Source: Bacteroidota bacterium
GTDB taxonomy: Bacteria > Bacteroidota > Bacteroidia > Bacteroidales > CAIXZF01
Direction of reading: 5' to 3'
DNA: 64,000 nt
Assembly (NCBI GenBank): GCA_022709385.1
Contig: JAKLIX010000013.1
Location: forward strand, 1-64,000
Of the stretch, positions 43,863 to 53,119 are shown piece after piece; the stretch's first letter is position 1; each line of letters opens with the position of its first letter. A program made the translations under genes and the position numbers. Below the pieces are notes generated by a model, which saw only the letters and a list, made by a program, of their open reading frames with translations, was not told the origin of the DNA and did not search any database.

Positions 43863-45119
43863 TCATGATAAGGGATGCCTTGCCCAGGAAAGATATGGCA
43901 ATATATATGCTTGCTTGTGCTGCCTGATTTTTGGATTACCAGTCTCTATAATTTCAAAATACAATGCTTCTATATCATCGAATATTTCCTGAAAAACAAC
44001 CCCAGAATGCAGCCTCAATAAATATTTGCCTGAGCTTAATAAGTTCGGTGGAATTTTTACCTCGCAGAGATAGGAACCAGGCACTCTTGGAGCAAGTAAT
44101 TCAGGTTCACAGTCAATATCTTCAGAACTGAGAATAGGCGATCCATCTGGAGCATGTATTATTATTGAAACTACCGCTCCAGAGATTTTTTCTCTTACGG
44201 TATATGTTATCTTGAAGGATATTTCATTCTGAATATCAAGAAATCCATCGATTGAACTTACCTCAGCATGAGTAATTTGAAGTGGCTTATTGTTTAATTC
44301 ATCACATGACCAGACAAGTTGATTACGGTAACCTTGTGCGATGTAATTTTTCAGAATGTCGTTTGTCCTTCCTTCGTCAAATAAGACACCTTCCTTGAGC
44401 CATAAGGTTCTCTCTGTTAAAGTTCTGACTGCTTGCAAATTATGACTGACAAACAAAACAGTTCTCCCTTCCCTGGCAATATCACCCATCTTGCCCAAAC
44501 ATTTACGTTGAAATTCATAATCACCGACTGCAAGCACCTCATCTACCAGCAGTATGTCCGTCTCAAGATGAGCTGATACAGCAAAAGCAAGCCTGACATA
44601 CATACCTGAAGAATAACGTTTTACAGGTGTATCAATAAAAGTCTCTATTCCCGAAAAAGAAACGATCTCATCAAACTTCGCTTTCACCTCAGCTCGTCTC
44701 ATACCAATAATGGCTGCATTAAGATATATATTCTCCCTGCCTGTGAGTTCAGGATGGAATCCAGTTCCCACTTCGAGCAAACTAGCAATTTTACCCATCA
44801 CCCTAATCTTACCCCTTGTAGGAGCTGTAATTCTTGACAAGATTTTTAACAGGGTCGATTTTCCGGCACCATTTTTCCCGATGATTCCGATCGATTCACC
44901 CTTTTTAATTGAAAAGGTAACGTTATTCAGTGCCAGGATACCCCGGCTTACCGATGAATTAGAGGTGGAAACTTGTGCAGAGCTATGATGTCCGTTTGTA
45001 CTTTTACCTTTGAATTTCTGCATGAAAAGGTATAAATCCTCTGTGATGTTCCCTGCTCCGATCATACCAAGTTTATAGTACTTTGAAACACCTTCTATAC
45101 ATAAAACATTAGTAATCAT
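43863..45119 (-). CDS. wzt: Polysaccharide ABC exporter ATPase with C-terminal glycan-binding domain
   Basis: 418 residues. The Walker A GKNGAGKST is at 81-89, the signature RYSSGMYVRLAFA near 165, Walker B ILLVDEVLAVGD near 188, and the switch His in SHNLQ. About 35 residues inserted before the first strand pair are typical of Wzt/TagH. The extra C-terminal beta-rich domain (residues 265-418) matches Wzt-C, which recognises the capped end of its own O-polysaccharide. That fits the methyltransferases here as possible capping enzymes. The wzm-like permease gene is 11 kb away. Confidence 0.93.
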   Translation of the reverse strand: MITNVLCIEGVSKYYKLGMIGAGNITEDLYLFMQKFKGKSTNGHHSSAQVSTSNSSVSRGILALNNVTFSIKKGESIGIIGKNGAGKSTLLKILSRITAPTRGKIRVMGKIASLLEVGTGFHPELTGRENIYLNAAIIGMRRAEVKAKFDEIVSFSGIETFIDTPVKRYSSGMYVRLAFAVSAHLETDILLVDEVLAVGDYEFQRKCLGKMGDIAREGRTVLFVSHNLQAVRTLTERTLWLKEGVLFDEGRTNDILKNYIAQGYRNQLVWSCDELNNKPLQITHAEVSSIDGFLDIQNEISFKITYTVREKISGAVVSIIIHAPDGSPILSSEDIDCEPELLAPRVPGSYLCEVKIPPNLLSSGKYLLRLHSGVVFQEIFDDIEALYFEIIETGNPKIRQHKQAYILPYLSWARHPLS

Positions 45120-45194
45120 ACAATAAGGATAAAAGGTCCTTTCCCAATTCTTTAATTATGAGAATGAATTGCCAATCTTGTCATTTTTTCTGAT

Positions 45195-45202
45195 CAAAGG
45201 TA
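45195..45202 (-). promoter_or_regulatory. -7 promoter element for the wzt-led operon
   Basis: The minus strand reads TACCTTTG, an exact TAnnTTTG, 75 bases before the wzt ATG. The divergent promoter of the giant gene lies about 110 bases away. Confidence 0.5.
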
Positions 45203-45311
45203 CGTAAAGTTACCTTAGTATAATAATTCAAGAGCAAACATATGTATGTTCTCATCTTACTATTGATTATAATTCATTCGCAAAATAGTATGATAATTTA
45301 ACCAATTTTTA

Positions 45312-45319
45312 TAAATTTG
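45312..45319 (+). promoter_or_regulatory. -7 promoter element for the giant secreted protein gene
   Basis: TAAATTTG matches TAnnTTTG exactly, 20 bases before the ATG at 45340. Confidence 0.5.
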
Positions 45320-45339
45320 ACCAATTATCCAGTATTGTG

Positions 45340-48300
45340 ATGCCGCGTTTCATTTACCATTTTATTATTTTTCCTCTCATTGTTGCTTTTACATACAACG
45401 CTGATTCACAACCACTTTCTCTCACATCTCCATGCCATAACTTTGTAACTGAAGACAGCTGCGTGTCGTTTGTCTGGAACAAATATCCAGATGCACTTTC
45501 CTATGAACTTGAAACTTCATCGACACCCGATTTTTCTGCCAACATACAACTTGTTAATATAATCACGACCAGTGACACCATTATTTGCTTTTCCTCAAAC
45601 CGATTGATATATTGGCATGTAAAAGCGATATTGACAGACAGCGTAACGGAATGGTCAACAACCCGTAAAGTCACCATTTTTTCCCCACGTAATCTTCCTG
45701 ACCTATTATTATGGATAAGAACTGACATGATTGATACCCTTCATGGGAGTAAAATAAAGAAACTGACTGACCTGAGTTCTTCACAAAATCATGCATTACA
45801 GAATAATAGTTCCAAAGCTCCTACTTTTATGACCAATATACTGGGAGGAAAACCAGCAGTCAGATTTGATGGCTCAGATGACAACATGAAAGGGAATCTG
45901 GTCTACTCTGGTGATTCAATGAGTGTTTTCATTCTGCAGAGAGTATTATCCAGCGCCATCTGGAAAGGTTCGATGTCTATTTACAACAATGCTGTACCAA
46001 ATGACTGGAATAATAATTCAGCAATGGTATGTAGTTACCTTAACGGCTCGAACAACAATTTAAGCTGTCAAAGAATCAACAGTTGCAGTTACACCTCCGC
46101 CTTCTTAAATACATGGAATTTATGCGAACTGATCCTTCAGGATAACACCCTGAAAACGTATCACAATGGCCTGTATTCAAATCAATTAAGCACCCAGGAT
46201 ATATTGAACACAACTAATTATATCTTGGGTTCAAGGTGGATTAATAGTCAATATCAAGACTATATGAGCCATGATTTTCTTGAGACAATAATAGTTGGGG
46301 AAAGTGTAACAGACTCTCTTAGAGCTATAATAGAGCACTATCTTTTACAAAAGTATTCACCCCATGTTGAGCTTGGATTGGACATTACTGATTCTTTTTG
46401 CAATATTACTCTTGATGCAGGAGAAAACTACAATTCTTATCAGTGGTCAGACGGACAATCCACTCAATCCATCCAGGCAACGGAAACAGGTATTTATAGC
46501 GTGACTGTCACAGATGTTTTCGGCAAGCAGTCAACAGACAGTATATATGTGAAAATTAATGATATTTTATTTTCAAATACGAATGAAATCCTCCTTTGCA
46601 ATGATTCTGCTATTGAACTGAAAGTATTAAATCAAGGAAATTTCAATTTACTGTGGTCTACTGGTGCGTCTGGTAATACAATAGTCGTATCAGAACCCGG
46701 GAAATACTGGCTCACAGTTACTGATAGTTACGGTTGTTCAAAAGTATCGGATACAATAACTATTGAATTAGATTATTTTTCTTCAACCGCAAAACTTGAC
46801 ACAAGTTCAAACCTGTGCATTAATAATCTGCTATGTCTTTTAAATGACAACCATCCAATACAGACTTATTATTGGTCGACAGGAAGCACAGACAGCTGTA
46901 TCACAATTCTTTATCCAGGAGAATACTCTGTTACCGTAACTGATATTGGTGGTTGTGTTGCCATTGATACCGTTTTCATCTCAACAATAAACATTGCACC
47001 GTCTGTTTATTTTTCTCATACTGAAGCTTGTGAAGGTGATAGTATATATTTTACAAATCTGACTACCTCAGTTGACAGCATCGTTAACTATGCATGGTCA
47101 TTTGGAGATGGTAGTGTTTCTCATGATAAGATGCCTACTCATATCTTTCAAAACAGTGGGGATTATCAGATTGAACTTTCTGTAATTACAGAAAAAAACT
47201 GCAGGAATTCATTTACAGAAACTGTTCATATTCAGTCATTACCGCTTCCTTACTTTGAAATCGATTCTGCTTGTGTAAATTCTGTCATCCATTTCAGGAA
47301 TTTAACAACAATTGCAGGTTCAGACTCCATTTCATCCTGGTTTTGGGATTTTGGTGATGGTACAATTAGTAACCAGTATGAACCCAATCATCAATACACA
47401 GCCTCCGGTATTTTTTTTGCTACTTTGACAGTCACAACCAATTATGGATGCCAATCTTTATATAGCAAGCCTGTAAAGATAATTCCGGGCAAACCTCCAC
47501 CAGAGCCATTCTCATTGATCTCTCCTGTTGAAGTTTTTGTAACCACAGACTCAATCGTTTATTGTTGCTGGGAAAATATGGGCAATGTGTTCGAATATTT
47601 ATTCCAATTGTCAACTGATAGTATATTCAGTCAACAAAATAATGTTGAATGGAAATTAGAATCTAATTTCACTTCTATCCTTCTGCCAGAAAACAGTGCA
47701 TATTATTGGAGAGTCATCGCCCTAAACTATTGTGGAGATTCAACAATCTCAAAATCAAGAAGAGTATTGAGATATAATCCTGATAACCTGAGCGGACTTA
47801 ATCTGTGGCTTTGTTCTGATAATATTGATACCTCGAACAACAGTCAAATTACATTCTGGAAAGATAAAAGCACGATGAGCAATCATGCAAAACAAAACAA
47901 CCCTTCAAAAGCACCTGTCTTTAGAGAAAACATCCTTAATTGTAAACCTGTGTTGACCTTTGACGGGACAAATGACAACTTAACCTCTTCATTTATACAT
48001 CTCGGGTCTGAAATTAGTGTATTCATTTTCCAGCAAGTTTTGTCTCCATTTTTGTGGAAAGGTTCTCTTTCCATTTACAATACATCGATTCCGAATGACT
48101 ATGATAATTACGGATCTATGGTATGCTCTTATTTAAATGGTGCAGCCGATAGAATAGATTGCCAAAGAATATCGACCAACAAGTTTACTAATAACTATTT
48201 GAAAAAATGGCACTTATACTACTTCACATGTGATGGAACTGAGATATTTTCATATATTGATGGACTGTATACGGGAAGTATGCCAACCCAAGGTACTTTT

Positions 48301-50946
48301 AACACGAATATGGCGGTGATTGGGTCAAGATGGAACAACTCAAATCACGTTGATAATATGAATTTTGATTTGGCCGAGATCATGATTTTTGATCATAAGC
48401 TTGAGGATTCACTCCTTGACCTAACAAAAATGTATTTCCTCAGCAAATACGCTTCACCAAAGGCCTATATCAGAAAGGATATCCTTAATGATTATTCATT
48501 ATGTCCCTACCAAATCGATCTGGGTTGTGGATATTCATCCTACCAGTGGTCAACAGGTGACACCACTCAATCGATCGTGATTCACAAGCATGGATGGGTA
48601 TCCGTGACCGTGACCGATCCTTTTGGAGTATCCTCCTGTGATAGCATCTATGTGCGCTATCCCAACACACCCCTCATCGACACCACGATCTGCTATGGTG
48701 ATACAATCACACTCTCAGCACGTGTCCGTCAGCAATACCAGCATCTTTGGTCCTCAGGCACCAATGACAGCATCTCCACCGACACCACGCTAAAGGTTTG
48801 GCAGGCAGGAATTTACTGGCTGACCCTCACCGACAGCTCAGGTTGCAGCCTTACTGACTCAGTAATAATTATGGTCGACTCCTTCCCCCTGCTCGCCACC
48901 CTCGGACCCGATACGATGCAACGCTGCCAGGGAGAAAGCCTGGTGCTTGCGGCGGGTGGACCGGAAGCCGCTCAGTACCTGTGGCACGACGGCAGCACAC
49001 AGGCAGAGATGCCAATCCAGGCGGCGGGAAATTACAGCGTGACTGTGCATAATATCCTGGGATGCAGCGCAGTGGATTCCACCTGGGTGGAGCTGAAGGG
49101 AATGCTGCCGTGGGCCGAATTCAACATGACAGATTCGGTGTGCCTGGGTGAACCCATGCAGTTTTTCGACCTTTCGCAACCCGATCCCCAGGATACGAGT
49201 GCCAGTATTATAATATGGTATTGGGATTTCGGCAACGGAAACACGAGCACATCGCAACATCCGCTTTATCTTTTTCAATCGCCCGGAGATCATCAGGTGA
49301 AGCTTCATGTGGAAACCGATGCAGGCTGCATGCGCGAAACTGTGAAGACGGTGTTTGTGTATCCCCTGCCCCGGGCGGCATTTCTCACCGCCAGCGGTTG
49401 TACAGGCATCCCGGTCCCTTTCGACGATCATTCGTATTACCCAATAGATGAGGGCGTTGCGTGGGAATGGAACTTCGGGGATCCGGCATCGGGTAACCTG
49501 AATATTTCCTCGCTGCAGTCGCCCGAACATGTTTATTCAGTTCCCGGACTTTACCAGGTAAGCCTGATCGTGACCACCATGGCCGGCTGCCGTGACACCG
49601 TGCTGCATGCGGTGGAAATTTTCGAAGCGCCCGGTGCAGACTTCCTCCACAGCCAGGCCTGCGAGGGCCAGGCCATCCAGTTTACCGACATCAGCGAGTT
49701 GCCGCCCTGGCACCCTGTCATCGGCTGGGAGTGGGACTTTGGCGACGGCAGCCCGGCAAGCAGTCAGCAGCACCCGGTCCATACCTATGCACAATGGGGC
49801 AGCTATACTGTCAGCATGACCATGCAAACCTTCCGCTGTACCGTGAAAAAGGTGAAGCAGGTAAATGCAGATCCCCGGCCGCTTGCCGCCTTCCAGGCAG
49901 CAGACTGGTGTGTTTCCGCGCCCTGCCATTTCACTGACCAAAGCAGCATCAGCCTCGGTTCCATCAATCAATGGCAGTGGAATTTCGGTGTTCTCGGGAC
50001 AGACAGCCTGCAGGATCCGGTCGTGGTGTTCCCGTCAAGCGGTATCTACCCGGTGAGCCTGACGGTGGTGTCGGACAAAGGGTGCCGCAGTGACAGCCTC
50101 GGTGTTGAAATCGAAGTGTTTGACCCTCCCCACGCTAACATAGAAGCCATTGTCAATGAATGGAATAACCAATACCAGGTTGAATTTTTCAGTCATGCTT
50201 CCCAGGATGTCATCCTCTGGCAATGGCATTTCGGCGACGGAAACACCTCTGAACTGGAAAATCCTTTCCATGCCTATGCCGACAGTGGCCGGTACCAGGT
50301 GATGCTCATTGTAACCAACGTCCATGCATGCAGCGATACCGCATTCCTTGTCCTGCAGCTGCTTTCACCCCGTAACGATCTGGTATTAAAGGGAATTGTC
50401 CATGAAATCGACGGAGCGCAGTACCGTTTTGCAGCCGATCTGTACAATGCGGGAACACGGTACATAGGAGAAGTCGCATTGCAGGTGAGCATCAACGGAC
50501 TTCCTTCCCTGGTGGAGCAATGGACGGGCAGCATGCCACCCGACAGCGGCTTCCGTTACCTGTTCAAAGGTGGCATCCCTTTTCGACCGGGCTGGTCACC
50601 ACATTATTATTGTATCGAGGCAGAGATCCCGGGTATCCTTTCCGATGCCGATCCTGGCAACAACCTGCAATGTGAAGCCATCAACAGCACATTCACCTTC
50701 CCCGACCCTTACCCGAATCCGGCCGCTGATCTGCTGTCCATCGACCTGGTGCTGACAGATGAAGCCGAGCTGCAGTTTTCGGTGATCAATGCGCTCGGGC
50801 AGCGCGTGATTTCACCTTCACATTATCATGGTGATGAAGGATTGAACCGCTTCAGCCTGGAGCTGGATGGAATTCCCCCGGGGGTTTATTCGCTGAGGGT
50901 AATGATCGGGGGAAGGACCTATCTGAAACGCTTTACCAGGTTGTAG
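45340..50946 (+). CDS. Giant T9SS cell-surface protein with LamG-like, Ig-like and PKD domains
   Basis: 1868 residues counted from the ATG at 45340, which follows a GTG directly. A signal peptide ends near SQP. In order: an FN3-like domain, a LamG-like domain (about 115-340, with WIRTDM... and VRFDGSDDN), Ig-like segments of the type YQWSDG...GIYSVTVTDVFG, two PKD domains (553-710), a second FN3-like plus LamG-like unit (about 720-1037), more Ig-like segments, then five PKD domains (FGDG/FGNG cores) and a type A T9SS sorting domain (DPYPNPAADLLSID... ending KRFTRL). It is probably displayed on the surface as an adhesin. The 5' 3.1 kb is AT-rich and the rest GC-rich. Confidence 0.88.
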   Translation: MPRFIYHFIIFPLIVAFTYNADSQPLSLTSPCHNFVTEDSCVSFVWNKYPDALSYELETSSTPDFSANIQLVNIITTSDTIICFSSNRLIYWHVKAILTDSVTEWSTTRKVTIFSPRNLPDLLLWIRTDMIDTLHGSKIKKLTDLSSSQNHALQNNSSKAPTFMTNILGGKPAVRFDGSDDNMKGNLVYSGDSMSVFILQRVLSSAIWKGSMSIYNNAVPNDWNNNSAMVCSYLNGSNNNLSCQRINSCSYTSAFLNTWNLCELILQDNTLKTYHNGLYSNQLSTQDILNTTNYILGSRWINSQYQDYMSHDFLETIIVGESVTDSLRAIIEHYLLQKYSPHVELGLDITDSFCNITLDAGENYNSYQWSDGQSTQSIQATETGIYSVTVTDVFGKQSTDSIYVKINDILFSNTNEILLCNDSAIELKVLNQGNFNLLWSTGASGNTIVVSEPGKYWLTVTDSYGCSKVSDTITIELDYFSSTAKLDTSSNLCINNLLCLLNDNHPIQTYYWSTGSTDSCITILYPGEYSVTVTDIGGCVAIDTVFISTINIAPSVYFSHTEACEGDSIYFTNLTTSVDSIVNYAWSFGDGSVSHDKMPTHIFQNSGDYQIELSVITEKNCRNSFTETVHIQSLPLPYFEIDSACVNSVIHFRNLTTIAGSDSISSWFWDFGDGTISNQYEPNHQYTASGIFFATLTVTTNYGCQSLYSKPVKIIPGKPPPEPFSLISPVEVFVTTDSIVYCCWENMGNVFEYLFQLSTDSIFSQQNNVEWKLESNFTSILLPENSAYYWRVIALNYCGDSTISKSRRVLRYNPDNLSGLNLWLCSDNIDTSNNSQITFWKDKSTMSNHAKQNNPSKAPVFRENILNCKPVLTFDGTNDNLTSSFIHLGSEISVFIFQQVLSPFLWKGSLSIYNTSIPNDYDNYGSMVCSYLNGAADRIDCQRISTNKFTNNYLKKWHLYYFTCDGTEIFSYIDGLYTGSMPTQGTFNTNMAVIGSRWNNSNHVDNMNFDLAEIMIFDHKLEDSLLDLTKMYFLSKYASPKAYIRKDILNDYSLCPYQIDLGCGYSSYQWSTGDTTQSIVIHKHGWVSVTVTDPFGVSSCDSIYVRYPNTPLIDTTICYGDTITLSARVRQQYQHLWSSGTNDSISTDTTLKVWQAGIYWLTLTDSSGCSLTDSVIIMVDSFPLLATLGPDTMQRCQGESLVLAAGGPEAAQYLWHDGSTQAEMPIQAAGNYSVTVHNILGCSAVDSTWVELKGMLPWAEFNMTDSVCLGEPMQFFDLSQPDPQDTSASIIIWYWDFGNGNTSTSQHPLYLFQSPGDHQVKLHVETDAGCMRETVKTVFVYPLPRAAFLTASGCTGIPVPFDDHSYYPIDEGVAWEWNFGDPASGNLNISSLQSPEHVYSVPGLYQVSLIVTTMAGCRDTVLHAVEIFEAPGADFLHSQACEGQAIQFTDISELPPWHPVIGWEWDFGDGSPASSQQHPVHTYAQWGSYTVSMTMQTFRCTVKKVKQVNADPRPLAAFQAADWCVSAPCHFTDQSSISLGSINQWQWNFGVLGTDSLQDPVVVFPSSGIYPVSLTVVSDKGCRSDSLGVEIEVFDPPHANIEAIVNEWNNQYQVEFFSHASQDVILWQWHFGDGNTSELENPFHAYADSGRYQVMLIVTNVHACSDTAFLVLQLLSPRNDLVLKGIVHEIDGAQYRFAADLYNAGTRYIGEVALQVSINGLPSLVEQWTGSMPPDSGFRYLFKGGIPFRPGWSPHYYCIEAEIPGILSDADPGNNLQCEAINSTFTFPDPYPNPAADLLSIDLVLTDEAELQFSVINALGQRVISPSHYHGDEGLNRFSLELDGIPPGVYSLRVMIGGRTYLKRFTRL
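45684..48450 (+). repeat. Internal duplication of the FN3-LamG unit within the giant gene
   Basis: Copy 1 (LamG part 45684-46360) and copy 2 (47776-48450) are about 2.09 kb apart. The proteins align through LLLWIRTDM/LNLWLCSDN, VRFDGSDDN/LTFDGTNDN, LWKGS/IWKGS, MVCSYLNG in both, and LGSRW/IGSRW. Both copies lie in the AT-rich part. Confidence 0.8.
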
Positions 50947-50969
50947 GGAAGCCGCTCACGGCAAGCAGT

Positions 50970-50993
50970 CCGGAACTGGCAGCAGTGTTCCGG
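50970..50993 (+). terminator. Possible terminator hairpin after the giant gene
   Basis: CCGGAAC pairs with GTTCCGG across a 10-base loop, 24 bases after the stop. No U-tract follows, so it may instead be an mRNA-stabilising hairpin. The rest of 50947-51100 shows nothing recognisable. Confidence 0.35.
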
Positions 50994-51102
50994 CAAGGGG
51001 CGGCAGCGATGACTGAAAAACGGCGGCATGGGCATGAAGGAAAAACAGCCGGGAATGACCCGCAATTTTCAGAACATGGTGAAAAGAAAATCTCCCGGGA
51101 TA

Positions 51103-51132
51103 TTGGTAAAATAAAATTAATTGGTATCTTTG
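51103..51132 (+). promoter_or_regulatory. Promoter of the ribosomal protein operon
   Basis: TTG at 51103-51105 (the -33 element) and TATCTTTG at 51125-51132 (the -7 element) are separated by 19 bases, which is the Bacteroidetes spacing. It is the best complete promoter in the window. Confidence 0.7.
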
Positions 51133-51136
51133 CACC

Positions 51137-51157
51137 CCCTTTTCAGCGAGAGAAGGG
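51137..51157 (+). other. Leader hairpin upstream of rplM
   Basis: CCCTTTTC pairs with GAGAAGGG (one G-U) across the loop AGCGA, right where transcription should begin. It could be a 5' stabilising stem or part of a ribosomal-protein leader. The position at the transcription start makes it uncertain. Confidence 0.35.
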
Positions 51158-51174
51158 ATTGTAATATTGACCAG

Positions 51175-51633
51175 ATGAATACGCTTAGTTACAAGACCAT
51201 CAGTGCGAACAAGGAGACCGTTGTGAAGGAATGGCTGCTTATTGACGCTGAAAACCAACCTGTTGGCCGTCTGGCCTCCAAAGTGGCCTACCTGCTCAGG
51301 GGCAAACACAAAACCAATTTCACCCCCCATGTGGATTGCGGTGACAACGTGATTGTGATCAATGCAGAGAAAGTCCTGCTGACGGGAAACAAATTTGAAG
51401 ACAAGGAATATGTGCGTCACACGGGCTATCCCGGAGGTCAGCGCAGTTTTTCACCCAGGCAGATGATGGCCAAGAAGCCGGAATTCATTGTCGAGAAGGC
51501 TGTAAAAGGCATGCTTCCAAAGAACCGTCTGGGCCGGGAGTTATTCCGCAACCTGAATGTTTACACCGGAGCGGAGCATCCCCACCAGGCACAGCAACCC
51601 AAACCCATTGATCTAAACACTATCAACGAATAA
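51175..51633 (+). CDS. rplM: 50S ribosomal protein L13
   Basis: 152 residues counted from the ATG at 51175. The family features are WLLIDAENQPVGRLAS near the start, HVDCGDNVIVINAEKV, and KAVKGMLPKNRLGR. A frame extension upstream would cross the promoter. rpsI follows after 2 bases, the usual pairing. Confidence 0.97.
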   Translation: MNTLSYKTISANKETVVKEWLLIDAENQPVGRLASKVAYLLRGKHKTNFTPHVDCGDNVIVINAEKVLLTGNKFEDKEYVRHTGYPGGQRSFSPRQMMAKKPEFIVEKAVKGMLPKNRLGRELFRNLNVYTGAEHPHQAQQPKPIDLNTINE

Positions 51634-51635
51634 AG

Positions 51636-52031
51636 ATGGAAGTCATCAACACGATTGGCAGAAGGAAGACATCCGTAGCAAGGATCTACCTGAAAGAGAG
51701 CAATGAAGGCAACAGCCATATGATTGTCAATGGCCGGGATTACAAATTATACTTCCCAACACCGCTGCTGCAGTTTACGGTGAATCAACCGCTTGAAACG
51801 GTAAATGCAGCCGGTAAATATGATATTTATGCCATCATCGACGGCGGCGGATTCAAGGGACAGGCCGAAGCGCTGAGCCTTGCCATTTCGCGCGCCCTGG
51901 TGAAGATTGACGCAGAACACCGTCCTCCGCTTAAAAGCAAAGGCTTGCTGATGAGGGATCCCAGGATGGTTGAAAGGAAGAAACCCGGGCAGAAGAAAGC
52001 CCGCAAACGCTTCCAATTCTCCAAACGTTAA
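51636..52031 (+). CDS. rpsI: 30S ribosomal protein S9
   Basis: 131 residues. NTIGRRKTSVARIYLK at the N-terminus, GGGFKGQAEALSLAISRALV, and the basic C-terminal tail KKARKRFQFSKR that reaches the P-site are all typical. It starts 2 bases after rplM and is transcribed with it. Confidence 0.97.
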   Translation: MEVINTIGRRKTSVARIYLKESNEGNSHMIVNGRDYKLYFPTPLLQFTVNQPLETVNAAGKYDIYAIIDGGGFKGQAEALSLAISRALVKIDAEHRPPLKSKGLLMRDPRMVERKKPGQKKARKRFQFSKR

Positions 52032-52064
52032 TCACTGGGCATTTCTCAAAAGAGCGTTTAGTAT

Positions 52065-52115
52065 CTAAATTCTCCGGACCGGCCGGGTGTCGCTACCGGG
52101 GGATTGCATCAACAG
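52065..52115 (+). other. GC-rich leader upstream of rpsB
   Basis: The 109-base gap between rpsI and rpsB has no exact promoter element. It holds a GC-rich stretch (CTCCGG...CCGGGGGA) that can form a short bulged stem. It may be a regulatory leader for rpsB-tsf; this is inference only. Confidence 0.3.
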
Positions 52116-52140
52116 AAGGTAAACCATTAAAACCAACATC

Positions 52141-53082
52141 ATGTCAAAAGTCACTTTCGAAGAATTACTCGATGCCGGAGTACATTTCGGGCATTTGAAA
52201 AGGAAATGGAATCCCAATATGGCTCCTTACATCTTCATGGAAAGGAACGGAATCCATATCATCGACCTTTACAAAACCATTGCCAAAGCTGAGGAAGCAG
52301 CCTCCGCCCTGCGGCAGATATCCAAATCGGGAAAGAAGATCCTTTTCGTGGCAACAAAAAAACAAGCCAAGGAAATCGTGGCCGAACAGGTGAAAAAAGT
52401 GAATATGCCTTACGTAACCGAGCGCTGGCCCGGCGGTATGCTCACCAACTTCGCCACCATCCGGAAAGCCGTGAAAAAGATGTCGTCGCTGGACAAACTG
52501 ATGACCAGCCCCTCTTTTAAAAACATCTCCAAACGCGAACGCCTGCAGATCACCCGCGAAAGAGCCAAACTTGAAAAGAACCTCGGCAGTATCGCCGACC
52601 TGAACCGCCTGCCTGCCGCCATCTTTATCGTGGATATCCTCAAAGAAAAGATCGCCGTGGCTGAAGCCAGAAAACTCAATATCCCCACTTTCGCCATCAC
52701 CGATACCAATTCCGATCCCAACCTGGTGGACTTCCCCATTCCCGGCAATGATGATGCCTCCAAATCCATTGCATTGATTACCCGGCTGATGGTGGACGCC
52801 ATCGAGGAAGGTCTTGTGGAAAGAAAGTTCGATAAAGACCGGAGGACGGCTGAAGAGGAAGCCGATGAAGGCGAAGAGGTTCTCATGGAAGGAGTCGAAT
52901 TTGATGAGGAAGAGGTCGAAATCGTGGCCGAACTTACCGAATCGACTGACACCGAAGAGCCCAAGCTCAAGAAGGTGAAAGAGATATCTGAAACCGAAGA
53001 GAAAGGCAGCGCTCCGGCCAAACGTCCCAGGAAACCCATTGTGAAGGCAGGTGCCGTTAGAAAACCCGGCCCCAGAAAATAA
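52141..53082 (+). CDS. rpsB: 30S ribosomal protein S2 with long charged C-terminal extension
   Basis: 313 residues. The core carries LLDAGVHFGHLKRKWNPNM, VATKKQAKEIV, the WPGGMLTN segment and PTFAITDTNSDP. After about residue 235 there is a low-complexity tail, first very acidic (EEEADEGEE..., FDEEEVE) and then basic (KRPRKPIVKAG...RKPGPRK). Bacterial S2 is usually 230-260 residues, so the tail is an extension. tsf follows after 37 bases. Confidence 0.96.
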   Translation: MSKVTFEELLDAGVHFGHLKRKWNPNMAPYIFMERNGIHIIDLYKTIAKAEEAASALRQISKSGKKILFVATKKQAKEIVAEQVKKVNMPYVTERWPGGMLTNFATIRKAVKKMSSLDKLMTSPSFKNISKRERLQITRERAKLEKNLGSIADLNRLPAAIFIVDILKEKIAVAEARKLNIPTFAITDTNSDPNLVDFPIPGNDDASKSIALITRLMVDAIEEGLVERKFDKDRRTAEEEADEGEEVLMEGVEFDEEEVEIVAELTESTDTEEPKLKKVKEISETEEKGSAPAKRPRKPIVKAGAVRKPGPRK

Positions 53083-53119
53083 ATATCAATCCATTGTTTT
53101 ACAGAAAAATAAAGAAAAT

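Noticed and set aside
50956..51420. Minus-strand gene between the giant gene and rplM
   Set aside because: It runs across the ribosomal promoter and the rplM start and has no recognisable domain.
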